Shown: positions 23,445-36,633, counted from the stretch's first letter. The stretch: DNA of 64,000 bases from Monilinia fructicola (GCA_008692225.1 VICG01000012.1:868001-932000); one strand, 5' to 3'. Notes: generated by a model from the letters alone, not told the origin. Made by a program: numbers and translations.

Positions 23445-24809
23445 ATGACATCCGCAGATGAAGAAAACTCTTATATCGATTACGAAACTTTCCTTTCTCC
23501 GACATTTTCCCCTTCATCATTCGCAAACTCTCTAGTTCTTGGAACAAACAATCCCACCGATACCCCCCTCGACCTCTCTACACCTCTCTCCCGTGTGCTC
23601 TTTGATGCGCAAGAAATCAATACTCATATAGATACCCTTACAACAAAAAGTGCTCTGCCTCTTCTATCACATACCCAAGATCAGACCGAATCGAGCCAAA
23701 GAATTGTACAAGAGATAGATTCGCAAGTCGCCAGTCTGAACGACGGATACAAGCGACTCGAGAAGGAAGTTCTAGTACGGTATGAAACCGCAGAGGAGGT
23801 TCAGACTGTCGCCAGTAGATTATGGGAAACTGTACGATTAGGGCGAGTGGTAGCGCGATGTTTACAATTGGGAAGACAGCTTGAGATTCAACTATCCGAG
23901 ATTGGGAATACGGGTGCGCCTGTTAAAGTTCCGGGGGCGAAGGAGGATCACAAAGCCTTAGTGCGTTGTTCAAATACTCTGTTAAATATACGAGAGCTTT
24001 TTCAGAACAATGGCCCAGGAGAAGAAGGTCAAGGCTTAGAAAGAATAGAGGTGATAAGGACGCTTCAAACATCCATCATCAGCCCTGCAGAACGAGTCGT
24101 ACTTTCCAGATCACAACAACTTATCCGCGAATTTTCGATGAGCAACTTGTCATCTAGCAGTAATACATCAACATATGCGCAGACCAGGGATACGAAAGAG
24201 CGCACAGAGTCGGCCCTGAAAACACTATATCTCCTTTCCTCCACAACAGGGCTTAATAGCAAAACTGCAAAGAAAATGAAATGGGAACCGGATCTACTCG
24301 TGCAATCGCTCCAGGACTATCTCCGTACTGCTCTTACTAGCTCATTGGCTTCTCTTTCTCGCGCCCTTGCTACACTTCCCACGCTCGATCGAACTCTTCT
24401 CGAAGTATCCACCAGGTGCCAAAACATATTGGCTCTAGAATCACTACTTGCATCTATACAACCTCCGCCGCATTCGAATTTACCATCTGAAGACACGGCG
24501 CCAGCCAACTTTCTTCAGCCTCTCCTCACATCTCTAGAGACTGGTTCATTGCCGAGTTACTTTTGGAGGACTTTGGCTAGTGGATTGACCACAAAAGTAC
24601 AAGAGATTATCAATAAAGGTGGCGTTAGCGCTAGGACGCTGAGGAGTAATCGTAATAGTGTCAGAGATGCGATACGAGAATGTGTTGTGAAGGGTAGTAG
24701 GGTTCCGGCTGGAATAACTGCTTTGAAGGGCGAGAAGAAAGCAGAGAGTGGATGGGAACGAGAAGTGGCAGTAATGGTCGGAAGCGTTATGGGGCCACTA
24801 GGTCGGTGA
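23445..24809 (+). CDS. COG5: COG5, conserved oligomeric Golgi complex subunit 5
   Basis: A single uninterrupted exon encoding 454 residues, with ATG at 23445 (context TTACGATGAC). COG5 is a lobe-B subunit of the COG tether, which captures retrograde vesicles at the Golgi. The N-terminal block SYIDYETFLSPTFSPSSFAN followed by LVLGTNN is the typical fungal COG5 start. Residues about 45-150 form long amphipathic helices (FDAQEINTHIDTL; IVQEIDSQVASLNDGYKRLE) expected for the helical-rod N-domain, with RLGRVVARCLQLGRQLEIQL after it. The helical C-terminal half ends near MVGSVMGPLGR. The size is normal for filamentous-fungal COG5, which is much shorter than the metazoan protein. No frameshift, which contrasts with many neighbours. 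Confidence 0.88.
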   Translation: MTSADEENSYIDYETFLSPTFSPSSFANSLVLGTNNPTDTPLDLSTPLSRVLFDAQEINTHIDTLTTKSALPLLSHTQDQTESSQRIVQEIDSQVASLNDGYKRLEKEVLVRYETAEEVQTVASRLWETVRLGRVVARCLQLGRQLEIQLSEIGNTGAPVKVPGAKEDHKALVRCSNTLLNIRELFQNNGPGEEGQGLERIEVIRTLQTSIISPAERVVLSRSQQLIREFSMSNLSSSSNTSTYAQTRDTKERTESALKTLYLLSSTTGLNSKTAKKMKWEPDLLVQSLQDYLRTALTSSLASLSRALATLPTLDRTLLEVSTRCQNILALESLLASIQPPPHSNLPSEDTAPANFLQPLLTSLETGSLPSYFWRTLASGLTTKVQEIINKGGVSARTLRSNRNSVRDAIRECVVKGSRVPAGITALKGEKKAESGWEREVAVMVGSVMGPLGR

Positions 24810-27722
24810 ACTAAGCCAGCAATTTGGTAGAATAGTTATTATGCCTGGCCCAGAATCCAGACGAGCTTTTGAGTCTCGGTATTTCAGACATATTCAGTAT
24901 GCACGCGGCTTTGCAATAATGCGACTTCCCATTCCCGTGGATTCGCTTGCAATTTTTAAGTACTACCGGTACAGTTACGTTGCCTTTTCAAAGATTCTGG
25001 ATTTCCAGCTGAGTGCGCAATACGCAGATATGGTGGATGAATGTATAGGCTGAAGATATATACCAGCATATGATTGAATGAGAACCGCGCTCAAGGGCAT
25101 TTTACTGCTTCAACTCATACAACACCACATCTTTGCATGCTTCAATATAATTAACCACGCCTGCACTCCCTACTGTCCAGATGCGCGTTAGTACATATAA
25201 AATTCCATCCCACCTCTCTATCTTCATTATGATGCACTCATGACCTCCACTTTCTTAAATGGCTCAAAGTCAATAATATATTCTAGTGGATATTTACACT
25301 TAATATTTACACTTCTCATGTTCCACCAGTACTCTAAAAGGTAAACATGTCAATCTTTCAACATTCCAATATCCCAATCTTCCGATCCGAAACCTACATT
25401 CTCTAATACTCATCCGCTGTATTGAGGTTATCACACAGGGATGAAACATGCTATATCTCATCGCGCCTACACAGCGTGCACGAGATGAAGCACAGCGGTC
25501 AATCGTGGGATTGTTAAATTTCCAAAAGCTTTCTCATAAAAATCCCAGAAAATTCTTGACCGCGACTCAAATTGAGCTTGGCCCATACCTAGGTATCTCT
25601 TAGACCTCGTCAAATATTGAGATCAATAGCAACCTCTAACAAATGCCACAAATCAGACCGCTCGAGTGGGCAAGCATGGGAAGTTCCGAGATATCTACCA
25701 CCGATATCGTTATAAACTAAGTAGAATATTACCCATGGGACTGATAGCTCGTCACCACAGGCACACGCGAATATCGAGCAGGCAGGGAATAAGTGTGTGG
25801 TGTTCTCAGCCTGGTGGTACTCGGTTTGAGTATTTCGATTCATATCTACGTACAATGAATATATCAGTGGGTAGATACTTGAAAGCTAGTTTCCCTCGCA
25901 CATGTTCTCTCTTGGAAACTCATCATCGTCCCCCCTCCGCAATGGTAGGCTATTGCTTATATGAACTACTTCGGGTATGGCTAGTTGTCTTTTATCCAAA
26001 CCCAAATGGCTGGTTAAGTGGAATAGGCAAATATCTTGACAACGGATGTTGGCCTGATGGTGAACGGCGCACTTTGATCTATGCAGGTTTAGCTGACATA
26101 CTGACATTCAGTCTATGTGACAAGTATTATGTCACTGTCGCTAATCTTGATGATATTTCCACTATCGTCTATCCCTCCACCTAGCCTTCATTATGATAGA
26201 TTTTCGTTTCCACTTCAAATCAAATGTAAATCTAGGCTCTTATTTCAAACAAGTCGATATAGCAGATACCTAAGTGCGTGTCCATCTAAAAATTAGATTA
26301 TCCATTTATGATTGATGTGTGAGGACTTTGTAGCACTTTGTGTTGAAGCCAAGATATTGTCAGCCACTATGGGAAGAGTCTGTAGAGAAGTTGCCTAAAC
26401 CGACCGGGTATTTACTTATGAAGGAAGTCCTCGATTGCATATCTGCTCTTATTACTTTTGTCCGAATATTTCTGAGTTGTTCTGAAGCAAACATGATCAG
26501 TTAGTCAACTATGCATGTTTGCAACCATGGCTTGAAGAATTTATCCATGACTGAACGAACAAGGATTCTTGTCTTTGGGTGCGTACTTATTCTGAATACT
26601 GGCAATTTCTCTGTTATCTGCATATCAATTGTTGTTGATGTTTCAATTATTCTTTTCAAATCTTCAATCGATCATTTTTCTCTCACACTTGGTAATTGCG
26701 TCCCATTGCTTTATAAACCCATATGGTTACCGACAGGCAGAAAGTCTTTGAATGCGCCCACAGCTCTAATTCACCATTTGCCATTCAGCGACTGAACCGT
26801 AGATCGTGCTCAACTATGGGCTCAGCATTGTGATTTTCCCATACCTGCTGAAGATCTGAAGTTATTGTGCCTAATCTTGTAGAGTTATAATGGAGGCGTT
26901 AATTGTCTTCGCCGTGCGTGAATTTTGTTCATGAATATTCACCCAAACTGGGACCGGGAGACTTTGTTTAAATATTTAAAAGAACTTCCAAGTGTAACTG
27001 AATCTTCAACCTAAAGTTGTACCAAGGCGTCCCGAAAATATATGTCCATTTCTAGAGCCCTTGCGATGTATCTTCCAGTCACTTGTACATAGCACAGCAC
27101 CAAGCAAAAATTTGGATCCACTTGGATTCTTTGTTCCACTCTCGCTGTCGTTCCTTCGGATAGTATCAGTTCCGCAACTTCTTGTTACTGTCGTTGCATT
27201 TTCGATATTCGGTCCCGCGCACTTTACAGTACCGGGAGCATACCTTGCCATCGGCATAGTGCAACTTTTTATCGTATATTGATAATCTTGGCTTCAGGAT
27301 TCTGAGCTCGTAGTCGAGTTTGGATTTGTCTATGAATTGTGAAAGTGCAAGAAGCGTTCCTTTTGTACCTCGCCATAAATATGTGCAGATGAGTCTATCA
27401 GACCTACGTGATGATATAATCAGAAAAATGAGGCAATGCTACTGAATATCCCCTGCTTGTGACGATTACAATCAAAATAAAGTGGGTGATTACATTTATG
27501 ATGATATGTAATGGGTTCTTGCTGACGTTTCAAACGCAAACTTACTGAACGAGAGCGTAAATGGAAGCCCAATGGGACCGAAATAAGCTGTGGGCACATG
27601 GGTGATGGCTCACATGATGATTCAAGCTCTTACTTGCGTTATGTCCTATTGCATGTCCTGAAAGCCCTATCGCTCGAAGTCTGGTTCATTCCTTCATTTC
27701 TTGTCATTGTCGCTTACAGAAT

Positions 27723-27750
27723 TATCATCATCATCATCATCATCATCAAT
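27723..27750. repeat. (ATC)n microsatellite
   Basis: About nine tandem ATC units in otherwise unique sequence. Confidence 0.9.
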
Positions 27751-30700
27751 CTCCCGCCCGTTTTCGTCTGTCTTCCTTGACCGAGCTTTAGTTTTTTCAT
27801 TGCTCTTAAACTATTAAAATTTTGTAGGCTGCTTCATCAATGTTTTTCTTTCCGTCTGAAGTCTGAGGAACAAATCGCTGCTGTGTCTGATTTGGCAGAC
27901 CATTAGGGTGGTGATTACATGTCTACTATATAGCCGAACGTCTATTGATTTATTCTTTGTACGATATTGAGGCAGAAATTGGGTGTCTTGGGTGCTTGCA
28001 AGAAATTTTTCTAAAAACATTTTTTTCTCTCCATAAGGGCGAAGCTGTGATTTTTCGCGGAATAACTCTGGTTGTGCATTCAGGAGTCCCCAAGTAATAA
28101 AAGTCTACCATGGTGATTCACATCACTGCGCTTGATTTATGGCTGACTTGAGGTTGTGTTGTCTTCGATACAAACTTATAGCCAATGGTGATTTCACAGT
28201 ACGAGGTTTCGATATTCAAATTTCATTAATTTCCCTAATTACCTCCTAGCTTGAGGTCTGGTATTGGTCTAAGTAGTATACTAATCAGGGCTCCATCTAT
28301 CATCAAAACACTACCGTATCTCTACAGGAAGCTTTGCCAAGTGATAACGGCTCAAGAATCCTCCAGAGACAAACTCTGGTCGCCTTATATTCGCTACTAA
28401 TTATGGTGCTTCGACTTTTTCGCCGCTTCCACCACTCTGCTCTCATTTAATATCCAACCACGTTTCCTTGTCGGATCCTTAACAATTTATCTCACTGTCA
28501 TTCTTCCATTCATCTTATCTCGTATCTCACATTCGGGAGGGTAAACAAGCAATCAACACCTTCCTTGTCATCTTTCAGCACATCAGGTAACATCAACCCT
28601 GCACAATAAATCTCTTTTATTCTCAGCCACTATATCAGCAACCTACCAAGTTCCAATGCCAATTATTGTTGTCGATTTTTCTCCTCCTCTCATTGTTGGT
28701 ATATATATCTCACCGCCAGTAGGTATAGAATTTACATATCCATTGTGCTCCCTTCGATTACATGTGCCATTTTATTGGGATTCTCACCATACAAGATGAC
28801 AATGGCTTTTGCTGTCATTTTCCGAGGGCATTGTGATCAGTGCGCCATTTTTTCCCTCTCCCTCCATACGAGCATCCTATGCATGCAACTAGAACTTTTT
28901 CGACACATAGCCTTATTAGTTCTCAGGTTCTCAGGTTAGATAAACCTATGCAGCTCTCGAGAGGCCCACAAGGGGCACGCCTTGGCAGCGGCCGGAGAGC
29001 TGTTAGAATAGATGGATGTATGTTTTCTGAAGAGCGTCGATCGCTTTCACCAATCGATATTCTGAGTCCTGAGGCGCTGTGTAGGGGAGGGTGTAGAGTC
29101 CGTAGGTAGCTAGAAAAATCCAAGTAAATCAGTAACGTCGTAGTGAGTAGGTGAATAATACCATGCATGACAGCTCCCAATCAAAACCCATGAGATCGCT
29201 TGCTGTACATGTGACTCTAGCGGCCATACCCGATCCCCAAATGCATAATCGACGCGTGTTATGTAACCTCCTTTTCGGCGAACAGTCAAGCAACGCGTTG
29301 GCCACAAATGCAACGGAGGGACTGTTGACGGGTCGGCACCCTTGGATGTCTTCGGGCTCTTTGACACCGATGTATCCCCATCCTCCCAGCCCAAGGTCTC
29401 ATAGCCATACATTACCGTTTCGCGCCTGGTTTTCACTGCGCTTTCTCCCATCACTGTCATGCTACTCACCACTCCGTGTGCTCCTTCCTACTACCATCCC
29501 GTCACCCTTTGCCCACACACTCACATGCCCAAGTGCTCTCGGTATTTCGGTTCTCTCCGTGGCATGTTCCGATCATCTTGTATTGCATTGACAGAGCTAG
29601 AAGGAACCCCAAAGCAAGTATAAGGTACAGCAGCGGCCTCGCGTCCACCCGGGAAGCTCCCGTCGCTTTTATCCAGAGACATTGGGGGTCTGGCTTCGGG
29701 ATCGCGGTGTGAGGGGACTCGGCAGTGACTCTGCAGAAGTGAATGGTATCCCTGAGTGGAGTTGTCTCCTCGATCGGGCGATCTGCGGATTATACCCCCG
29801 CCTGCGGTGATCGCGACCGACATTTATATGAGCGTCAACGCCGCCTTAGGTGGCTTTGGAGATGGAAAGAAATTCCAGACGCGCTCGTCTCCTCCCGGCA
29901 ACCCAGGGTGCCGTTGCGGGCGCGGCGTCCGTTGGTCTGGGGAATTACCAGATTGTTCGGACATAGATTCGTCGAATGCTTCCCGGGCTCTGGCTCAATT
30001 AGATGGTTTTGTCAAATCATAAGCGTCCGCTGTTGTGTATCTATCATTCGTTCTCTCGCTCATCATGCGAGAAATAATTCACATCCCCGACATTTACCCC
30101 GGCAACTATAGTAAGAAAATCACAACGTGAGAGCGCTTCCCTTTGATCCACGAGAATCAGAGGAAAGCCCATCGAGCAGGGCGCGATCAGACGCTTTAGC
30201 CTTCTAGTTCTAGGAATCGAAAAAGTGCTTCGAAAGGCGGTTAAGATGTTACTCTTCGAGGAGTGTTTGTTTACATACAGGGCCGTACGCAGATGAAACG
30301 CAGAAATCAGACACCAACTACATCGCACCTTCACAACTTCGCGCGTGAACCATTGTTGCTAGAGGGTACTCTCCGAGGTGTAGGTCTCGAAGGGAAGATG
30401 CTGATGCTGATGCTGATGCTTTTATAACGGTTTGGGTGGATAGGACTAGCTCCGCAGAGTGTAAATTCACGCGTTCTCAATGAGCAGTAGAAGGAAGAAC
30501 ATGTCAGTGTGATTTCCGTGAACGCAATTGGCCATCCTAGTGATTGGAAAGAGAGCGGACAGAAAGGAGGAGGTCTCGAGCTAAGCGATTCGGTCAACTT
30601 TCACCATTTTTGCTGATTTCCAGATGTGGAACAAAGGTATCAATTGGCTCGGCCCCGGGTTCTATGTATATCATGTGATAATTAGATGTTCAACTCTCTC

Positions 30701-30879
30701 TTCTTACATTCTGCTACCTCCATGCTCCCTCTCCTTCTATTCCGTTCCATCCTTGCCCATCATCTCCTGCTTCCCTCCAGTCATACCCCTCTCCATCTCA
30801 TTACCCCCAAGCTCCATGTCCAAACCAAACAGCACGAAAATCAATCCTTCAAACAATCAAACAATCAAACAATAAAACA

Positions 30880-31788
30880 ATAAACAATAAAACAAAAGCA
30901 AAAAAAAAAAAAAAAAATCATGGAAGAAATTCACTCCAACCCCAACAAACCCCCCCCCCTCCCCCCATTAAAAATCACCCTCCTCTCCTCCAAACCAACT
31001 CCACAAAATCCACCCTCCCCGAGAAGAAACAAAAAAAAAAAAAAACCTAGCAAAAAATCAAGGACCCTCTCTTCGCGATCATCGAAGCTCCCCGATCTTA
31101 AACCAGGCGAACTGATTCTACAAGCCACGATCACTTCAAAGCTGCTAAGCAGGGACACCGTTTGAGGGCATGTGAAAAACCAGCGCGCTACCACCGAGCC
31201 AACTGGCACTATTTCGTTCTCGGATGTGTGGTCTGCGATGAATCGGCGTGAGAGCGCGCGTGCCCTTGTGTTCGTTGGAGAGGTGTCCACGTGCCTACCT
31301 ACCTAGGGAGGTAGGTAGGTAGTGGAAGAATCCGACACCCTCCGCCGCTTCTCCAATCACTCGCCTGCCGCTTTGATCTACAATCCGACGTCTCTCTCCT
31401 CTCTTCTGGCATACGCACGCATACCTTTCTCCCACCACACCAGCTTCATCTCCATCTCCATCCCCATCTCCATCTCCATCTCCCATCCCCATCCCCATCC
31501 CCATCCCCATCCCCCCCATCCCCATCCCCATCCCCATCCCCATCCCCATCTCCATCCCCATCCCCATCCCCATCCCCATCTCCACCATCCCAGCACCCAT
31601 CACAGCGAGCACCTCAAGCAAACAGCCAACCAACCAACCAATCCGCACAAACCCAAACCACCGTCGCATACACGCGAAGATCATGCGTCGGAACGAAAAA
31701 CAAGGCGCCAAAGATCCCAAAAGACTTGGCGATTCGAGAAAAAAAAAAAAAAAACGAGCCCCTTCCCCCCCCCCCCCCCCAACTTCTG

Positions 31789-31835
<47 letters not shown>

Positions 31836-32380
31836 AAAAGAAGACAAATACCAACATCCCCCTCCATCGCGCGCCAGCCATCCCCAAAGAGCAAGACAAG
31901 ACCAGACAAGACGCAAGACGAAAACCCAGTCTCGCTCGCCAGGAGGAGCGAGGGAACCGAGTGCTTCGTTTCGCACACGCAAGTGGAGAAGAGAACCGTT
32001 CCCGAGACACACCCCGACGAACTAGCCCCGAGTGGCAAGCAAGAACGGACGTCAGACGTCAGACGTCGCACCCCACGACGGCACGGATCCGCAAAAAGCG
32101 TCTGTGCAAACTGGGCGTGCCCTCCCCTCCCCTCCCCTCCCCTCCTCGTGCCCAGCACCCCCCACGTCCCACGCCCAAAAAAAACACACAAGCAGCAAGG
32201 AAACGCCTCCGCCCACAACAAACACACAAGCCCCTATCCGCACCTCCCAAATCCGCAAACGGTATGCTCACGTCCGGCCGCGACGCGCGTGAGGAGCCTT
32301 TCGTTTTGTGAGCGTTGGTTGGGAACGCCACTTGATGTATCCATGCACGCATGCATGCATGCATGCATGCATGGGATCGG
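30880..32380. repeat. Low-complexity island: poly-A, poly-C and (CCATCC)n-type arrays
   Basis: Contains A runs at about 30899-30917, 31029-31045 and 31739-31754, a C16 run at 31765-31780, and an A run of about 42 at 31789-31830. It also has a CATCTC/CCCCAT hexamer array (31447-31586), CTCCC repeats near 32121-32142 and (ATGC)n at 32349-32373. Strand composition is strongly C/A-biased on the plus strand. Long frames across it on both strands are repeat artefacts. Confidence 0.9.
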
Positions 32381-32790
32381 TTTCAGGAGCCGACGCCGTG
32401 ACGCCAAGGTCTACGCCGTAGAGGGTGCCTTGGCGACGATTCGCGGATTCTGCGATGGGGGAGTTTGTTGGGGGTGGAGTTTGGAGGTGTTGGGGGGTAC
32501 GGGGTGGTGTGCGCTGGGATGTGAGTTGTGGGTGCGGGTTGTGGGATGTTGATGGGGTATCCGAGGAAGGGGGTTATGTGGAATCTTCCATGGAGGCTGG
32601 GTTGGAGATTTGGAGAGGGGGGTAGGTGGATAGGGATGGGTTACTTAATGGCGCAGTGGATTTCGCTTGGGCGGAGATTGGACAATCGGTGATTGAATTC
32701 ATGGGGGGGATGAAGTGTGTCAAGGCAAAGACTGACTGGAGTTGCGGCGCTGCTCGTACGATAAGAAACAAGTCGCCAAAATCCATAGAG

Positions 32791-34807
32791 TTATTTCTTC
32801 TCCCCTTTCTCTCTACCTCCCGATACAGGTAATTCGATATCACATTTCACCACCATCTTCCCTTTCTCCCTCCATTTCGTAGCTTGCTCATACGCATAAG
32901 CAGCCCCGATTAACCTTCATCATCCCATCTTCTTCCTATAAAGCAGATTCCAATCCTGTCACAGCGTGATTAGTTCCAATCCGACAACCGTACCCCTATC
33001 GCCTACAAAACACACCGACAAAGCCAACGAAAAACTCACGGAATCCCCGGCCCACAATCGACCAAACCATTTCTCATACGAATCTCCGTTCCCATGGATA
33101 AAACCCCATTGGAACATTGACCACTGGGTTCCCCCCCAATCCGCGGGCTCCATCGCCAAATTCGTCGGTAGCACAATCATGTCACACCCACACTTGTCCA
33201 ACAGTTTCGGTATTTGTCTTCCCATGGACTCTCTCTCTGCTCTGGAATTTTTGTATTCTTCACTGTCACGTGTATATGTGTTACCGGCTTCTAGACACGA
33301 TTCGAAGAATGAGTAGCGCGCGTAGAAGCTTCCTCGGCTGAGGTAGCGATGGTATAAGACATAACATCGGAGAGAGTGTGAAGACAGTGAGGGTTGGTGG
33401 AAAGTTGGAGAGAGTTTTTCGTGTCTGGAGGGGGGTGGTCAGAGACTGGATTTTAATATGATGGGGAATGGTAAAGATACTGTGATAAATATCTACTCGT
33501 AACGCGAGATCATATTCATCGCCAGTACATGATGATCTATCGACATTGAATTTGGTGTATGAAGTTGGCTCAACGATGATTGCTCCTAGGGGTTTTCATT
33601 TTGTTGATTGCATTTGTGAAAAGGAGGTTTGTGGCAGGATTGGCATTTTTTGAAAAGGTGACGGGGTATCTAGTATTGTTAGGATTTATGAGGGCCAATT
33701 CGATCGGCATTTACGCACTGCTATCCGTACACCGTCTAGCCCCGAGAAATGCATGCCTTTATAAACAGGGTTCTTGTTTCGGTTTCCTGGAAGATATCAG
33801 ATCTCTCGAATCGAAAATCGAGATCGGGTCTTGTTTATCCTCGCCTCCCTTATCTCAGTTGAAGTACTGTGAAAAGGAATGGGAAGACTCACCTGCGATC
33901 GCAGTCAACACCACGCCCCATCTTTAACACTCCTCGCCAACACCCCTACAGTGTCTTGAAACTCCTTGCGCTATACAGCCCATATCTCGAGGTCAATCCT
34001 ACCGTGGTTTATTCCAACTACTGCGGATTTCTGCGCGGGCAGGATCAGGCTGCCACAGGTCTGTCCCCGAGAGTTAGTCCACGTCTTTCACATGCAATCG
34101 AGAACCCACAACCTCGGATCCTAATGCAGCAGCGCAAAGTCCTAAGGCTGTCCCCACAGCACTACCGATGATGAATCTTGAGGATGTTGATTTTTATGAT
34201 AAACGCCTAATACACTGACCTCCCACAGCAGACCAAGCAGGAGTGCAACGGAAGTTGGCCATTGAGAACCATTCGCTATTCCTAGTATAATGGCACCTTG
34301 CTCACGGAGCTTGATAATTGTTGTTGCTTCGATACTGGGATTGCCTCGAGAAATTCAGTGCAGCCAACTTCTTGAAGTAAGAGCATGCACAAACCAGAAA
34401 CATTAGGAACTCACAAGTAGTTTTGAGACCATCAGTTGTGAAAAATAAGTTCTTGATGAGAATTGGTACCCCATGAAGAATTCCTCGAGCTGACCGCATG
34501 AGCGTTCCTTGTCCTTTTCCCTCGCAACTTCAATAGCGTTTTTGATTGATCTCACTGACGACGTGGACTATAGAGTTGACTTGCTCAATACGCTTGATGT
34601 ATGTTCTTCATCGTTAGTGACGCGAATGAAAAATAGTTATGGCTATCGACCAACTTTGACAAGATCTTCACTTGAGAATGACCATTCTTCAATCCTTCCA
34701 GTATTTCAGTGATTGAAATTTGATCAACTTCATTGTGGGTGTTGTTCGACGGCGAGGGAGTAACAGTGATCGGAAAAAAATCAATAAATGTGGAAATTGG
34801 CCATCAT
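32791..34807 (-). CDS. Amidase-signature family enzyme, frame broken at several places
   Basis: Read on the minus strand across frames, this is a full-length amidase, which hydrolyses C-N amide bonds with a Ser-cisSer-Lys triad. From N to C the pieces are: ISITEILEGL (near 34705); NAIEVAREKDKER; ARGILHGVPILIKNL with the catalytic Lys (near 34440-34490); IIKLREQGAIILGIANGS (near 34310); ANFRCTPAWSAVGGQ; IGSAVGTALGLCAAALGSEV for the Ser region (near 34120-34170); FQDTVGVLARSVKDG (near 33930); LHTLSDVMSYTIATSAEEAS (near 33370); GRQIPKLLDKCGCDMIVLPT and NLAMEPADWGG (33130-33220); and AAYAYEQATKWREKGKMVVK before the TAA at 32791-32793. The start is uncertain (ATG 34804 or 34807, or a lost first exon). 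At least one intron seems likely near 34600-34665. Frame changes sit at short runs, for example an extra A in an A5 run near 34535. The order and completeness argue for an intact gene with indels rather than an old relic. Confidence 0.7.
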
Positions 34808-36062
34808 GAAAGTATCAACAAACACCTACCTGGCATGTGGAATAGAATAGAAAATGCTTGAATTTGAACGTGATGCGAGTTGTCACCAGTGTCAAGTTAA
34901 TAATTCGAGTGTTAATGACAATGTGGTTTTCTGTTTCTCTATCATTACCTACTGGCACTTTCAAGAATATTTTGTACAGAGGAGTTGTTGTCGTCAGATG
35001 GTTCTCATGTGGCAAGAACCCTCCTGGCTTGCAGTTACTCGAGCCGTTTATACGTGATTGGTGTCGTAGATTCGATTCCCCCAACCCCTCATTCTCTCTA
35101 GTTTCCTCATCTCCCTCATCTCCTTCATAAAATCATATATTGTCGTTCGTTTCCATCTATTTCTTTTCCGCATCTTCTTCAGCTTCATCTCCATCTCCAT
35201 CAAATCTTTCACTTGCCTATCTTGTACCTGCTGCTTGGGTTATCGGTCTTTTTATGTCTGCGGATGTGATTATCCACGATTGTCAATAGTCATTGGCTCG
35301 TTCTGCGCCGTAGCCATAGCCGTGGCCGTAATGAGTGGACCATGTTGTCCTCTCGGAAACTCCAAGCCATCAAGTCAATCGGTAAATAGCCATGGAACAA
35401 CCATGTCGGAGCCGTATGGTCATTGGTTCCAAGTCGGCTAGCTCACCATATACCGACAACGATGGCGATGCTTCCTATTTCCAAGGTTGTCTCGGTTCAA
35501 GAGAGAGCAACAAGGCTATATCGGGCCCAGTAGCTGACTATGCAAGCAACAAATGTTGGTGCTGTCGCTTGTAATAAGTATTGGATAATTATATTGATTG
35601 ACTTGGAAGTCTTCCTTTACTTATGAGTTTTGATCGAGTAATGATCGAGTAATGATCGAGTAAGAAATATCAAACTCCTCCGTACAAGCTAATCTAGTGA
35701 TAGGCTAAACTTAAATCCGACCCGACATCGGGACTCGCCTCCACGTTGTGCTACTGGAGATAGAAACAGAAACTACCCGCTTACACGTCCATGGCCTGGG
35801 GACCACCACGTAAGTTTAACGTGAGAAGGCTCGAGGCTAGAAGAGGAGAATGGAATGAGAAGTTGAAGTTGCAATCTTACAATCCAAGTAAGGATGTGAT
35901 GTTTTACGAGAAGCACAAATGTACAAGGAACATTGATTGTGCTACAGACATCATGGTCGTACCGCACATGATTCGACAATGAACGTCCATATTTTCTTGG
36001 ATAAGAGGATATACCAGTACCCGTGGACCTTCCTTATATTGTTACTTACTGTACAGTAAATA

Positions 36063-36128
36063 CAGTCAGTCAGTCAATCAGTCAGTCAATTCAGTCAGTT
36101 CAATCAGTCAGCCAGTCAGTCAGTCAGC
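36063..36128. repeat. (CAGT)n imperfect array
   Basis: CAGT tetramers with scattered single-base interruptions. Confidence 0.9.
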
Positions 36129-36555
36129 ATATATATCCCTTCACTGCGGTGTTCGTGTTGCATCTCCACATCATCTACTCTCAAAGACTACTGTACTAGT
36201 ACCAACATGCCGAAATTTCCCGAAAACAATCTTCTACTGGCATTCCCCTTAACGTAGAAGAAGATTAGACGATGCGCATCCCTTCTAGACGCCCTCACTA
36301 GGAAACGAGTCCAAGGGAACCTTTACTCGATCGAAAAGATCATAGGTTGGCTTATTAATCATTTGAGGGTCCCAGAATGCTAGTGATAACCTTATGTCCC
36401 GAATCCCGACCGCTTTGTTCTCCCAACGCCATGAATGATGATGAATCGGAAAACCTTTTATTTATGGAGTTCCAAGTGCAGTGGCTTTTCCATCTTCGTC
36501 CTGGGATTGGATCAAAATTGGTAGCGATGGCTGGGATGGGTAGCTGGTAAGGAAA

Positions 36556-36633
36556 GATAAGGGATAAAGGGATAAGGGATGAGGGATGAGGGATGAGGGA
36601 TAAGGGATAAGGGATAAGGGATAAGGGATAAGG
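36556..36633. repeat. AAGGGAT/GAGGGAT heptamer array
   Basis: Ten or so tandem heptamers alternating GATAAGG and GATGAGG forms. Confidence 0.9.

Larger units (their letters stand above)
24810..32790. other. Eight-kilobase gene-poor region
   Basis: I find no convincing gene here. The largest frames (25666-26184 and several at 29.1-30.1 kb) show no family signature, poor start context and residue composition like random DNA. Between about 28.9 and 30.1 kb the DNA is noticeably more GC-rich than its flanks. From about 30.8 to 32.4 kb it becomes a low-complexity island (listed separately). A (CAT)n tract lies at about 27723-27750. Confidence 0.45.

Noticed and set aside
25666..26184. 172-codon plus-strand frame
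   Set aside because: Composition and residue order look random, no homology recognised, and no leader or splice signals.
31155..31215. tRNA-like sequence on the minus strand (TGGCTCGGTGGTAGCGCG resembles an A box and D arm)
   Set aside because: No matching 3' acceptor strand, anticodon stem or proper T arm can be drawn. At most a tRNA-derived fragment.
31295..32552. Frames of 289 and 310 codons on opposite strands
   Set aside because: Both are translations of homopolymers and hexamer repeats, with no domain and with runs such as poly-Lys and poly-Phe.
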